Part shown: positions 1 to 11,461 of the stretch, one piece after another
Layout: each line of letters opens with the position of its first letter
How positions within the stretch are numbered: the stretch's first letter is position 1
NCBI GenBank assembly: GCA_022376515.1
Contig: WTXI01000417.1
Coordinates: 1 to 27,995 of the forward strand
Direction: 5' to 3'
Length of the DNA: 27,995 nt
Source: Lactifluus volemus
Lineage: Eukaryota > Basidiomycota > Agaricomycetes > Russulales > Russulaceae
Made by a program: the position numbers and the translations under genes
Notes under the pieces: model-generated
What the model was told of the DNA's origin: nothing
Seen by the model: the letters and a program-made list of their open reading frames with translations, nothing else
The model's database searches: none

Positions 1-885
1 ATGGCTATCGTCTGAAAGTGCAAAGTGACCACCGTGGAGGATTATCAACTGTGCGCCGATGGAGGTTAGCGGTCACGAGTAATGAACCATGGTCTCGTTC
101 ACCTGAGCAACGTCATTTCCTGGATACGCTGTGCTCCATCCCTTTCTAAAAGCGGCGGCATTCACCTCAAATAGTGCCCATACGCAATGGCAAACTTGAC
201 GTTCCGCTCCAACTTGGCCCATGCGCGTGGAAATGCACGTAGTTGAAGATCAGGCGCATACAGCCGACAAAGGTCGATGTGTCCAATTAATTCAGGGTGA
301 AAACGATTCAGCAACTCGAACTGGGCATCAAAATACGTGTCCAAGAAGATGCAAAGGCGTTCATGTTCTTGGTCGGTCTCCATCGAATCGGTTACATGCG
401 CAGGAAGAGAAATGTTGTCAAGGCATCGTCGATACGTGTCAACATCGAAATCGATTGGAATCCCATTGACATGATGGACCGATCCTACAATATAGTCGAT
501 GCGACCCTCGTGGATCTCCAAAAGTCTCGACAGGCCATCAATGTCAAGAGCGGAAATGTATTCGGTCTCGAGCCCAACAAGGAGCCTAAGAGACGAGGAA
601 TAGGTATCGCAGAGGCGATGAGCCTCATCCAGGAAAGCCTCAAATTGTTTCATCAGGAATTCAACGGAGGCATCATTCTTGAAAACAATTAGTTTATCAA
701 AGTAGCATACAGTACGATCCCATCACCTCCTCGGGGTAAAGATCCTCTGCACGGTAGCGTGGTACATGTTCAGTCAGGCCGTAGACCTCGAATCCCTGAT
801 TCAGCGCCTCCTTTACGACGTCTTCCAAAAGACCAGTGGCATGCTTGCAGAATTGTCCGGAGTGCGAATGATGACTATGTGGCAT
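1..885 (-). CDS. HIS2: Histidinol-phosphatase (PHP family), 3' end outside window, one frame break
   Basis: Histidinol-phosphate phosphatase acts late in histidine biosynthesis, hydrolysing L-histidinol phosphate to L-histidinol in the cytosol. Exons read on the minus strand: 885-727, 677-103 and 48-1; introns 678-726 (49 nt) and 49-102 (54 nt) are both GT-AG. The protein starts with the PHP metal-binding pattern MPHSHHSHSG, then TEHVPR, GLETEY and HIDLCR, and runs to LSDDSH at the window edge; these are the expected PHP metal ligands. The start at 885 is chosen because yeast-type enzymes begin directly with the HSHHSHSG box; the 24 in-frame upstream codons look non-coding. Exon 2 leaves frame at about 177-179: the frame ending AYGH must jump to LFEVNAAAFRKGW, one base short in a GGG run. 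The gene is probably functional and the break a consensus error. A TGACTCA site lies just upstream. Confidence 0.93.
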
Positions 886-978
886 GAGCGAAAAGAGATT
901 GGTGGGAAATCCGCTCGAATGCAGGGACCGCGCGGGCCGATCTTGGGTCTTTCCCACGGTTTCATTTTTGACACTGCT

Positions 979-985
979 TGACTCA
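979..985. promoter_or_regulatory. TGACTCA general amino-acid control element upstream of HIS2
   Basis: A perfect TGACTCA heptamer, the consensus for Gcn4/CPC1-type bZIP activators, lies 94 nt upstream of the HIS2 start codon. Histidine genes are classic targets of this control in fungi, so induction on amino-acid starvation is a reasonable inference. Two further perfect copies lie at 1932-1938 and 2272-2278, farther than a typical fungal promoter reaches. Confidence 0.7.
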
Positions 986-1054
986 AACTAGATTCCAGAA
1001 CAGAATCAACCCTTGTACAAATATCCAAAGACCTGGGCCGTGCTAAAGAGACCG

Positions 1055-1108
1055 CTAGGTCCCCCTAGGGGTGTCTACGAATAGACCTCCTAGTATTTGC
1101 AAATACTA
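1055..1108. repeat. Cluster of perfect palindromes upstream of HIS2
   Basis: The stretch holds CCCCTAGGGG at 1062-1071, GTCTA-cgaa-TAGAC at 1073-1086, CTAGG/CCTAG arms at 1055-1059 and 1089-1093, and the 18-bp perfect palindrome TAGTATTTGCAAATACTA at 1091-1108. It lies 170-223 nt upstream of the HIS2 start. It may bind a dimeric regulator or be a remnant of an inverted-repeat element; no protein assignment is possible. Confidence 0.5.
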
Positions 1109-2659
1109 TCGCACCCTGATGTATGCTTCTGGTTCCTGTGTGAACCCAACGCCGCAGGTGGAGATTCTTCGTAGATGTCACAGGGGGACCCCTCGTGAAC
1201 TCGTGGGGTCTTCCCATTTGTGAGACTTATTCGGATTCGGAAGCAATCTCATTTCCGCTTGGTTCGTGCTGTCGGATGCTTCGCGTAGACCACGGGGGGG
1301 TTGGAGCAGCTTTACATATTGGACTAGTGGCTAAAAGTTCGGGAAATTCTGCTTCATGCAGGTTCCGGGATGCTCTTACTGACGGAGGGCCATAAGCGGG
1401 AAGCTAGAAGACGTGTCAAGATCAGATAACGGCAGAACAGACCCTTGTAACGCAACGTTCTAGAGCATTGGAAAAAAGGCCTAGAAGCCAGGACTACACC
1501 CGGGCTTGCGGTAAAGCGCCGCTCACAATTATCGAACGGTATAGTACTATCTGCGGACAGGTTAGCGGCGACGCAATCGCAAGCCTGAGCGCCAGAATGA
1601 GGTGTCAATCATTAGGCGAATTTTTATGATTCATGAATTCGTTGCGCTCAGGGTCAAATGGGTAACGCATACATTTCGGGAAGGCACTTTCCCAGGTCGT
1701 ACGAGTGCCGGCGCCGCGGCAATACACGAGGAGGTTATGACGGCCATCTCCCCCGATCCTTTTACCTGCACACGACCAACAACTCTCGGACGGTGGTCCA
1801 ATACGGACATCAATTAAACGTTGAAAGGGGTGTAGCTACTCCCCCTAGCACCAATGTGCATGTTGGCGAGCGGTTAGCGGCCACCAGTGAGCGTGGCAAC
1901 TGGGAACAAGGGATTTCCACACCCCGTCTTATGACTCAGTAATCGTGCTCAAGGTAGAGTCGCGCCCCCATCTACTTGTGCTCCTTTCACGTCCTAGGCA
2001 CATCTATCTCCCTTGTTTCACCATTATTCCATGCTTTAAGCTCGTTCAACGGGTGTTAGGAGGATGAAGCGCATAATCTTCCTGTCTGGAGTGAGCAGAG
2101 GTAGCCCACCGTGACCTCGGTCTTACAGTAGATTAGTACAGCAAGGAAGGGGGAAACGCAGAAAGAAGGCAGTCGTGTGCTCCATGAACCAACCCCCAAA
2201 AATATTTTTAGATTGGACGCTCACTCGTCACCACGGGCACATTTTGTTAAGCCTCCGAGTCTGACCAACGGTGACTCATCTACTATAGTTGATGTCCCAC
2301 ACCCTGCGACCACGTAGAACTCAAAGACTTTTTGCAGATAGGGTGGTTGCGACTCGTCGGCTGTGAATTTTTATTCCAAGTTATGTGATCGAGGAGTCTA
2401 GAGTCGGAGCAGAACTAGCGGTGAAAGGGTTAGGCAGAAACATGAGGTGGTGTGGTGGGAGTGAGGTTTGTAGCCGCTTTTGTCATTTGCAAAACCAGTG
2501 ATTATCCAACCGCATTGGCTACCCCCTTGTCCCAGACTTCGCTACCCTATCGCAAAACGGGACGCCGTTCAATACATTCCTATCCATCCCGAGACTGACC
2601 AATTGAAGAGTATGCGAGACGCAGTTACCTATCTCACGAAAGCGCTGGCTAAGTGATAG

Positions 2660-4715
2660 CTACGATGGGACTTTCAGACAAGCACAGGGGCAGGAAGAGA
2701 GGAACGAACTATATTTTGGACCTCCGCCACCTTCTGGGACTGTCCATTGGACATCCTGCGTCGGAACTTTAACATCACAGAGCTTACAGTGGATGCAGTT
2801 CTAGACGACGACGACGGTTAGCGCCCGAGGCCCTGAGAGGGGAATCCTATCCTTTACCTGAGCATTGATCACCAGTTTCTTTCCCCCCCACCCTTCCTTT
2901 CCCGACGACCCATCCTCGTCATCCACGTACTCATACACGCCCGCAGGACATGCCCTCCCCAACAGCCCGGCGTAATCCTGCACGTTGACCCGCACATGCT
3001 CTCCCCGACACTCTGAACGCTCAACCAGCCCGTCCTCTTCCCTCCGCACACGAAGGTGCGCAGGTTGATCCTCGGCGTGATTTGTTCCTGTGAGAGAGAG
3101 TGCCGTCATAAGGTCGGTCGACAACGGAGGCTGCGGGGCTGGATATTTGATCGGGTTGCATTGGGATGCTCGACGCGTATGAGCTGCGTCAGTCACGCGG
3201 GAAGAGTTGCGGAATGTCCACGGTGTACGGCCTTTAAGAAGGAGGCTATCGATACCGGAGTATACGATTCCGCCAAAGATACCGAGAGATGTATTGAAAG
3301 ATGGCCGTAGGTTTCGCACTTCATAGAGTTCAGAGAAGACCCAACTCTCCTTGAAAGCTTTGTCATAGGCACTCATGTCGGCGGGGGAACCATCGTCGGC
3401 CGAAAGGACGTCAAAAGCGGCCTCCGCCACCAACATGCCGGTTTTCATCGCGTTATGCGTCCCTTTAATCTTTGCAACGTTCACAAACCCTGCGGAGCAC
3501 CCGATAAGTGCACCACCGGGGAAGTACAACTTTGGGAGAGATTGAAGGCCACCCTCATTCAACGTACGCGCACCATAAGCTATGCGTGTGGAGTCGCCTG
3601 AGAGAAGCTTCGCGAAGTATGGATGATGTTTCATGCGCTGGCGGAATGTTAGAAAAACGGAGAGTAAGCCAACGGCGATACTCGCCTGGAGCTCCCAGTA
3701 TGGACTCAAATATGGATTGGCGTAGTCAAGTCCAATAACGAGACCGAGACTGACGAGACCGTCGGCCATGTGGTACACCCAGCCACCACCGTACGTATGC
3801 ATGTCGAGGGGCCAACCCATTGTGTGAACAACCTCACCCGGGCGATACTGACTCGGATCTACGCGCCAAACCTCCTTGACGCCAATACCATAGGTCTGTG
3901 GATCCGAATCCGCCTGAAGGTTGAAACGGCGGACCGCAGTCTTCGTGAGGGAACCCCGTGCCCCCTCTGCCAAAAGAGTGACTTTTGCGCGGAACTCCAT
4001 GCCAGGTTCAAAGTTATCCTTCGGTTTTCCCTTTCGATCAATGCCTACATCGTTCAGTCTCACACCCGCGACTGCCTTACCATCTTCAGAGTACAGAAGG
4101 GACGAGCCCGCGAAGCCCGGATAAAGTTCCACGCCAGACTCTTCTGCAATCTCGCCAAGCCACGACGTGAACTTTGAGAGAGAGACGATATAGTTGCCTC
4201 TATTGCCCATCTGAGGAGGGTGCGGGATCGGGAAGGAATAGCGCGACGTGAAGAAGCGCATTGAAGACGAGCTTGTCGGCTGTGTAAGGGGGTGTCCATC
4301 TCTATCTCTCCAGTTCGGAAGTAGCTCGTTCAGAGCACGAGGTTCGATAACAGCACCGGAGAGTATGTGTGAACCTGGACTCTGTAGTTGAGATTGGGCA
4401 CGGTCGCAGCAGTGTGTGCTTACCTATTTCGCTCCCTTTTTCAATGACAACAACGCGTATCTCTCTACCCTTTTCCTGCTCAAGCTGCTTGAGCCGAATT
4501 GCGGCGCTGAGGCCCGCGGGGCCTCCTCCGACGATGCAAACATCGACCTCATCGGAGACACGCTTCACAGAGCAGAGATCTATATTTTCATTCCTTCTAC
4601 GTGCAGATGATTGAAATTCACGAGACTGCAATCTCGCGAGTGTTCTACGAACACTGGCAGCTCGAAGCATCTGTTCTCGTCGTCGTGTCGTGGACAGTTG
4701 AGGACGCGAAATCAC
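2660..4715 (-). CDS. CIR2/ETFDH: Electron transfer flavoprotein:ubiquinone oxidoreductase, mitochondrial
   Basis: This enzyme passes electrons from ETF, reduced by fatty-acid and amino-acid dehydrogenases, to ubiquinone at the inner mitochondrial membrane. Exons: 4715-4424, 4374-3686, 3637-2858, 2800-2660, giving 633 residues, a normal length. The N-terminus is rich in Arg, Ser and Thr, as in a matrix presequence, followed by the FAD-binding [14 protein letters not shown]. The quinone/FAD domains follow ([31 protein letters not shown]). The C-terminal 4Fe-4S ligands are CPAGVYE and CIHCKLCD, the latter encoded by the last exon. Intron 4375-4423 is GT-AG (49 nt); intron 3638-3685 is GC-AG (48 nt, in frame, no stop); intron 2801-2857 is GT-AG. 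Splicing restores [12 protein letters not shown] and NAQ-NCIHCK. After the usual GGGGPKY ending there is a tail of about 15 residues containing three cysteines. ATG 4715 is the first in frame. Confidence 0.96.
3638..3685 (-). other. GC-AG intron in the ETF-QO gene, 48 nt and translatable
   Basis: The donor is GCGAGT after CCAG, the branch point reads CTAAC, and the acceptor is GCCAG. The intron is 48 nt and contains no stop in the coding frame. Removing it restores the conserved [10 protein letters not shown] junction; retaining it would insert 16 hydrophobic residues. Confidence 0.9.
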
Positions 4716-6869
4716 GTGGGATGGGCTTTGACCTTCTAAGGAAACGGGACCCCTAAGACCGCCAATCTCCTCTCTCTACTGTATCGCGTGCCAGTGACGC
4801 TGCATCCGGGTTCTCTCGCCTTCTGTCATCTTTGTTCTAGACTGTTCACTCTCTGTCGTGTATACTTACAACGCTGTCGTAAGGCCTCCTTACTCATGTG
4901 CAACGTCACTGGCAGGCGGAAAATGTCTCACACGATGACCTGGTTCAAGTTGTCTAGCGGCTGTGCGAACAGCCTACTGCGATAATATGGTTGTCTTTAC
5001 GTGTAACGACATTTCTGTAGCGCGCATACATTGCGGGGCTCTCCATTTGGCTGCCGAACGGGTGGCAGACTCATCACTGACCAATCCCTGACCTTCCCGG
5101 AATTCGGGATGTGTTGCGGCCATGCAGTCGCCTCACCAAAAGGTTTTGAATGCGAAATCTAAAGCCAACGGTACTCATATTGGGCTTGGGAAGGCGCCGA
5201 CATCTACCTGAACATACTTCCGCATGAGCTTGTAACTGAGAGTTTGCATTCGAGGATCTCAGTAAGGAGGTAACCTGGAACACTATGCACAACCGAGGCG
5301 TGTGCCCCTCTACAGTCCTTCATTCGCACACCTTAGTGCCACAGGCCATCCGGGTGACTAGCGGACTAGGTCAGAGGGGAGCATAGGCGTACGCAAGGCC
5401 ATGCTGCTATCCAGCCAGTCAAAATCACATATCCGTGACTGAAATAACAATCCATCCAGATCAAAGGATGATATGACTAACCCAAGCACTGGCGTAGTCC
5501 GAGTCGATCCGAAGCATATGGCATCAAGCTTGGAGAATGGAACACTGCACGGAGAAGTGTCCTGGCTGCCTTTATAAGCAAACACTTCAAGTTGTTATGC
5601 CATAGTAGTCTGCCTCGTCGCTCACGACTGACTTCTATATGGCGGGCTGCAACCATGTTTAGCAACTAGGCTTGGCAACGCCAGGGATGCTACCATCTTG
5701 GTTCTGACCAATATGCCCCGGGGCGAGCCCTCCTTGGTTGTACGGATGACTGGAATTCATTAGACCACTTTGATGATCCAACTACAGACGTCGCCGCATG
5801 TTTGGGCCATCTCCTCTATGTGAGACAAAACTTCAGCTTCGTGATTGGCAAACGTGTTGCTTGATAAAATGTTCGTTACTCGGTAGTGCGTGTCTATCCA
5901 AAAATTGTATACAACCTTTGCCACTTGAAATTTTATTAGCACCCATGTATGTGTTGTGCGTACCTCGTAAAATAGCTGCCACTTGGAAATTTTATGGCTG
6001 CTGATGCCGTCATTTTGCACGTGTGTCTAACATCTGACCATCGGTCTGCGCAGAGCATGGACTAATGCTACTGTAGGCTAGGTAAATAGTCTCGACGACT
6101 AACACTCATTTCACCTTCGTTACTCGTAATTAGCAGCCCAAAGTTGGCTACGATCAGTCGTTAGCATATTTGAGAATGATCTGAACATGAGGTGGAGGAT
6201 GTCCCTCACGACAACAATGACGGTCCTCGCACTTTTTGATGGCGTATCTCATATCGTCGACGTAGTCACGCCACCTACTGGCCGCCGCGCGAGCTGTCTA
6301 CCCTGAGCCAGTGGACGCCTCTACGTGTGCAAACAGGCTTCACAATCAAGCAATCAGGTCGCATGAATTGTCGACACCGGACGCTACTCAATCAACCATC
6401 ATCTATTCGATTGACTCGAAAACGTGTGAAGCAGAGCATATCAGACAAATCTGTAACTGAACTTGGTGCACCATCTGTATTGTTGTCAATTTGAGCTATC
6501 CTGCTACGTGGTGTATGAGCCTACTAGTACAAGACAAGACATTTCTTCAGTCCAATGACGGCTGGAAACAGTGAAGAGTATGGAAAGGTGAACATTGGGC
6601 TGGAGGTGTTCTGGCTGGTGTCGTTTTGTCTTCCACACATGAAACAGAGACCGGAAGATCCTGCGGTGTGCGAGCCGAGCTCTACATTCGCACGGATAAG
6701 TCAGCGTGAGACAAAGGTGGCGCGCCCTTTTTTGGAGTAGTGACAATCGGTGGCCAAGAAAGTCAGAGACGACGAATGAGGCGTGGGAGTGGGAGGAAAC
6801 GCGACTTGCTCGAGGCAGCAACAACGGGTGGAAACACGCCACCCTCCAGCTGCACTCACACTCACTACC
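4716..6869. other. Divergent intergenic region, 2.15 kb
   Basis: This lies between the divergently transcribed ETF-QO (start 4715) and PQ-loop (start 6870) genes and must hold both promoters. Open frames are short and give no recognisable protein. A degenerate 17-bp direct repeat (GCCACTTGAAATTTTAT at 5920-5936, and with one added G at 5978-5995) is the only structure I saw. No tRNA was found. Confidence 0.55.
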
Positions 6870-8364
6870 ATGTCTTTAGCGTGTACACCGGTACGTTCTC
6901 CAAGTCCCTCAATGCGCGTAACAGCTGTGCTCACTATTTGCAGACGCATGACTGGTTCTCAGACCTTCTCACAGGAGGCCTCATTCTTGGGCTTTGCATC
7001 TCCTACGCGCCTCAAGTACGTCTACATTCTTGCAAACCCGAACTACCCGGGTCATATCGATAATACCTCTGACCGTTCCAACAGCATTACCGCATCATTA
7101 GCAAGGGTTCTTCAGAAGGATTCAGCCCATGGTTCCTCCTTTTGGGGAGTACCTCTTCCGCGTCTGGTATGCTCAATATGTATGTGCGCTCGCTACCCTT
7201 CCCCCATTTCCATTGCTCTAGGCGATTCTCAATCCCAAGTCCAGGGTTGTTATGCAGCAAGCAGTGATTAGTTGTTGTCGCTACTATGTGCGTCGGTCTT
7301 GCCCCTGTCCAAGCATGACCATCGCTCATTGAGGGCGACAGAGTGCTTTAGACTGCCTCGAGACCGTAGCTGGGGTCATTCAAGTTGGAACCCAGTGGTT
7401 TTTGTTTTCTGTCGTGTGCGTGAGTTTCAACATCCCACGCAGTTCTACAAGCTGACTATTATCTCCCAGTCTCATCCTCTACATAATATACTTTCCGCCT
7501 CACCTCAAATATGTCACCTTCGATATCGAAGGCGATGAATCGCAACCACCAGAACGCGTCAAGACAAATCTCAAGTCAGATAGTTGGCGTCTCTCTATAG
7601 TACTCTCCTGGATAGTTTTCATCCACCTGTATGTCTTTCATTAATCCAAGATTTTACTAGCGCTCACGCCATTCCTGAAACAGAGCCTTCTGTACTTTCG
7701 TCACCTTCATGCTTCTGTCGTCTTCGCCGTCCGACCCTTCTGGCTCTCAACGGCAACTCCATATGTGGGCAACCTTCCTTGGCATCTCATCTGCCGTTCT
7801 CGCGGCCTTGCAATATGCTCCCCAGATCGTCCACACCTATCGTCTCAAGCTGGTCGGCGCGCTCAGCGTACCGATGATGATGATCCAGACACCAGGTGGC
7901 ATCATCATGGTGATCAGCATCATGATCCGGTGAGCTTCCATAAGTGATCCGCTGGACACTTTTTTATCTGACCTCGGTCCAGACCAGGTACCAACTGGAC
8001 GAGTAAGCCGCAGCTTGTCCTCTCCGCGATCGTACCTTCTTTCCTTACATTTCCCTTTTTTTAAGGTTGGATCATGTTCCTAGTTGCAGCCATCATGCAG
8101 GGAATTCTCCTCGTCATGTGCCTCGTTTGGAAAGTCCGCCAACGCAAGAGTCATATCGACGACTTTGGCCATCCACTGACAGATAGGCCGCTCCCGGAGC
8201 CTCCCATCACCGATGACGAAGATTCGATCGACGAAGCCGAAGATGATCTTATTTCTATTAGCCACGAGGAAGCAGAAGGAGCGCCTCTTCTGCGCGATCG
8301 CAGGAGGAGGAAGAAGATTAGGAGACGTAAGTGGTGGACCAAGTGGATAGGAATGACCAAGTGA
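6870..8364 (+). CDS. Seven-transmembrane PQ-loop repeat protein
   Basis: PQ-loop proteins (the cystinosin / vacuolar basic-amino-acid transporter superfamily) usually sit in vacuolar, Golgi or plasma membranes and move small solutes. Nine exons: 6870-6890, 6944-7015, 7085-7179, 7245-7287, 7342-7415, 7470-7628, 7684-7929, 7983-8002, 8066-8364, giving 342 residues. All eight introns are GT-AG and every phase closes. Two PQ motifs end transmembrane segments: ISYAPQ at the exon 2/3 boundary and LQYAPQ in exon 7. About seven hydrophobic segments are visible. A polar stretch with DIEGDESQPPERVK separates the halves, and the C-terminus is acidic, then strongly basic (DRRRRKKIRRRK). The seven-codon first exon is supported by a phase-0 donor GTACGT. 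The acceptor of intron 3 is least certain; the one at 7244 restores NMVVMQQAVISCCR. The substrate cannot be told. Confidence 0.9.
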
Positions 8365-8506
8365 TCATCGCACATCAACAAGCATCTACATGAATATACA
8401 CACTATATGAGTACTGTAGACCGTGATCGTCACTTACACCGTCTCATTGCCTACTCTTTTCTTTTCTTCTTTTTTTTTCGCTTGGGGCTCGAATTCCGAC
8501 AAGGGT
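8365..8506. other. Convergent 3' spacer
   Basis: This is a 142-bp gap between the 3' ends of the PQ-loop and ORC3 genes. It holds a pyrimidine tract (about 8455-8482, almost all T and C on the plus strand). Transcripts of the two genes probably overlap or end here. Confidence 0.5.
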
Positions 8507-11204
8507 TTATTCCGGTAGATCATACACGGTTCGCATAACATGATCCGCCTTCCGTCCAGTATGCTTGATGAACCCGATAAAGTCTAGCGTGTGCAGCGCT
8601 CGCACAAACCGTGCCTGCACGTGCATCTTCCACTCTTCCTCATCCTCCGTCATCTGACCGTCGCTCTCCCCGGCCACCATGTGACTCCGCTGGCTCTCGA
8701 TGACCTGCGAAAATGATTCGTACCAGTCGTATACATTGATCATCCGTCCCGCCTCGAGGTAGCGGCGGAAGAGGATGCTCGCATCAGGAAGTTTCCATAT
8801 CGGCAGCCGAGCCGGCTCCGAGCCGTCGCTTGCCAAAGGGAGGAAAGTCTGAGGTTGAAGAAGCGCCGAAATGATGCTAGCACGAGGAGCCGGGTTGAAC
8901 ATCTTTTTGAGGTGCGTTTGGGGTCAACACAAAAATAGAATGACGGAGACGCGAGGAATTGATGGCTGACCTCAGAGGGAAATGGTGTTGAACCCGTATG
9001 CCAGATCTCCCATAGACGGAGGTCCTCGAGGTTGATGATATGTTCTCTGGACTCTATGTATCAGCCTTGGAGCAAAGGCGAAGGTGTTGCAAGAGGCTTA
9101 CTGGAAGTACCCTATTAACCAGTCCCCAAATTCATCCGCAATCCGTGGTGGGTCGGATGTGCCCTCCCCGTCATCCTCGTGCTCGAGCAGTCTGGCGGTG
9201 GTCACGACGCGCTCTCGCGCTTGCTGAATTTCGTCTCTGTGGTCAGGAAACTCGTCTAGGAAAGACCGCAATTCCCGCAGCAACGTCTGGAGCTTTTCTC
9301 CAGGCAGCTTCCTGAGCACGCACAGAGTAAGAAACGCGGAGGGAAGGAAAATGAGGAGACTGACTTTGTCATCGTCCCGAGGTACTTTCCTTCTCGCGAC
9401 AGCCCACCCCTCAGGCTCGCACTCATCATCTCGAGTGGGGTTTTGTCTGTTTCTGCACTACGATAACCAAGGTCGAGCATCACTTGCTGTACTTTGCGCA
9501 TCATCCCAAAGGCAAGCTTTAGTTGGCATAAATGAGAGAGGAAGTCTTTCCGTGCCTCAGCTACGGAAGCCAATAGCCCAGCAACATCATTTACCGGCCA
9601 ACTACCATCATGAGATGCCAGTTCCTGGGGACCAAATGACCAAGAAAACAGCGACGTAAGGAAGGCGGCAGCGTCGGGGTCTGAGAGCTTCTTGGTGGCG
9701 AGATCGACAGATGGTGTGCCAAGTAGTTCATCTTGTACGAAGACGGTCAGTGGTTCGTCGAAATGCTTCAGATGAGCAAGTTGAAGAATCAACAAAACCC
9801 CTTCCACGGAAGCGGAGTTGCGGTAGAAAAAATCGAGTAGGAAATCGAGAGTTTCGGGGCCAACCATGATGTCCGGGTCGAAATCGGGGTCGAAAAACGT
9901 CTGAGGGATTGGTTGATTGTGTTGTATAAGAAATGCATGAATGTTCCATACACACCTCGGCAACTACTTTCTCCAAAAATTCAGTTCCGGAAGGAATGGT
10001 GAATGCTTCTACCCGAAGCAAGGATAGCACGGACTGCGGGTATATCGCATAGAGGAAGGGTGAATGTGGTGACAACAGCGCGAGGACAAAGATTAGGGGA
10101 AGTTGGGGCACGTAAGAGCTACAGTACCCTCAATGAGCGAACGTCATAATCTAAAGGATAGTTGCTTGCCTGCAGATACAGAACACATCTTGAATGACTG
10201 AGTGATCGAATTGCTCAAAGTCGTGAATAAAGACCACTAGCTGCGGAGGCGATTCAGGACCCTCTGAGATGTCAATACCACACGCCCTTACGGATGAACG
10301 CACACGACTTACCAGCAGCATCCCGGAGAACGCCATGCCAGACCTTGAGTAGTTCGATGTCATAATTGGCCAACGATGTCGTGGGTTTTCGTTTTACTGA
10401 GAAGAAGAACACAGTGCTCAGCCTTTGAGCGTCTAGTATCACAACATATATGCCTCACTGTCTTGACCAATGGGAGGGCGATCCACAAACCCAGTGACTA
10501 GGGTTTTCATGGCGGACATAATATTCGGGCAGTCGGATGGGTAAAGGTGTGTGATGTATGAACCGGGTGGCAGATCCTCGTCTTCGATTTCCTCTGTTTG
10601 ACTCGCCTCGAGTCGACTAGCGACGTTGGAAATAAGTCCTTGACTCGTTGAACAACCTAACCCCTGCTATATAATACTGTATATTCTCTCGGTAGGGGAA
10701 GGCGTACCTGATATCGCTACGACAGGTAGCTCGGCATAGGGTAAGCCAGGAAGGACGTCGTCGTATGCACGATGTACGCATCGAACGATATCATTCACAG
10801 TAGGTGTATGGATGGAGTTTACAATATGCTAGGCCTCGATGCTTAACACCAGTGCCGCGTGGAGAGACAGATGATACGCACTTGTATCCTATCAAAACAC
10901 TTTTTCCACGCAGCTTTGTACAGGTTGAAGCGTGATGCATAGCCTCCTGGGAGGTCCCTCTCGTCAAAGGGTGTATATCCTTCGACAAGTAGTCGATCCG
11001 CATCGTCTTCCGAGTCATCGTGTTCTAGTTCCACAAAGGGTTATGAATGACCGCAGACGGAGGAGGGTGTCACACACCCACGGAGGTTTCGTCAGGGGCA
11101 AGGTAAATAACGGGCTATTGTACGGTTAGCGAACCCTAGAAACCCTTCGATCAAAAGGACGTCCTAACTTGAGTAGGATCAACATCTTGTCGTGTCAAAG
11201 ACAT
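8507..11204 (-). CDS. ORC3: Origin recognition complex subunit 3
   Basis: Orc3 is a subunit of the six-protein nuclear complex that marks replication origins and loads MCM helicase. Twelve exons: 11204-11169, 11114-11078, 11024-10882, 10828-10708, 10656-10459, 10396-10313, 10263-10170, 10118-9956, 9900-9365, 9311-9102, 9046-8971, 8902-8507, giving 697 residues, normal for Orc3. The core shows KAAWKKCFDRIQ, LVVFIHDFEQFD, QDVFCICSSYVPQLPLIF, FVQDELLG and the C-terminal winged-helix end LHTLDFIGFIKHTGRKADHV. The segment around QDVFCICSSY aligns without gaps to what I remember of human ORC3. Ten introns are GT-AG; intron 7 (10119-10169) is GC-AG. Two choices are less certain: the intron 5 donor (GTGAGG at 10458 or GTCAAG upstream) and the intron 9 donor (GTCAGT at 9364 or GTACCT). 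Phases close throughout and there is no frame break. Confidence 0.94.
10119..10169 (-). other. GC-AG intron in ORC3
   Basis: The exon ends AG before the donor GCAAGC, close to the best GC-type donor consensus AG|GCAAGT. The acceptor is CTGTAG; length 51 nt. Its removal joins VFCIC to SSYVPQLPLIF with no gap against Orc3 homologs, and no GT donor gives that frame. Confidence 0.88.
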
Positions 11205-11461
11205 TCGATTCTGAGCCGGCTGTTGGCTAAGCGTAGCGTCTATGTGACGGGCGCGGTGACATAACTGCAATCAATCGGGTCGGTGGTTATAGCAACGACT
11301 ACATTAGATCCCTAGTCAAAGGGCGAACTACGAAAAACAAGTTAAAAAATAATGCAGTACCACCAGTATCTACCGGTGGCGACATTTTGAAAAACAGGTA
11401 AATAAGTCGTGAAGATACAGCTTGTAAAAGTGTCTCGCCAGGAGATATAATCAACCAACTC

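Larger units (their letters stand above)
886..2659. other. Intergenic spacer between HIS2 and the ETF-QO gene
   Basis: No open frame here shows a recognisable domain or fungal splice structure. The proximal part (886-1200) must hold the HIS2 promoter, with a TGACTCA site and a palindrome cluster. The distal part abuts the 3' end of the ETF-QO gene. Small CCCCTAG-type motifs recur (near 1062, 1180 and 1840), but I could not delimit a repeat unit. Confidence 0.6.

Noticed and set aside
297..692. 131-codon plus-strand frame
   Set aside because: It is antisense to conserved HIS2 exon 2 and shows no domain.
3770..4177. 135-codon plus-strand frame
   Set aside because: It is antisense to the conserved FAD domain of ETF-QO.
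5920..5995. Near-repeat GCCACTTGAAATTTTAT as a transposon end
   Set aside because: Two 17-18-bp copies in direct orientation with no inverted ends or coding remnant; too little to name an element.
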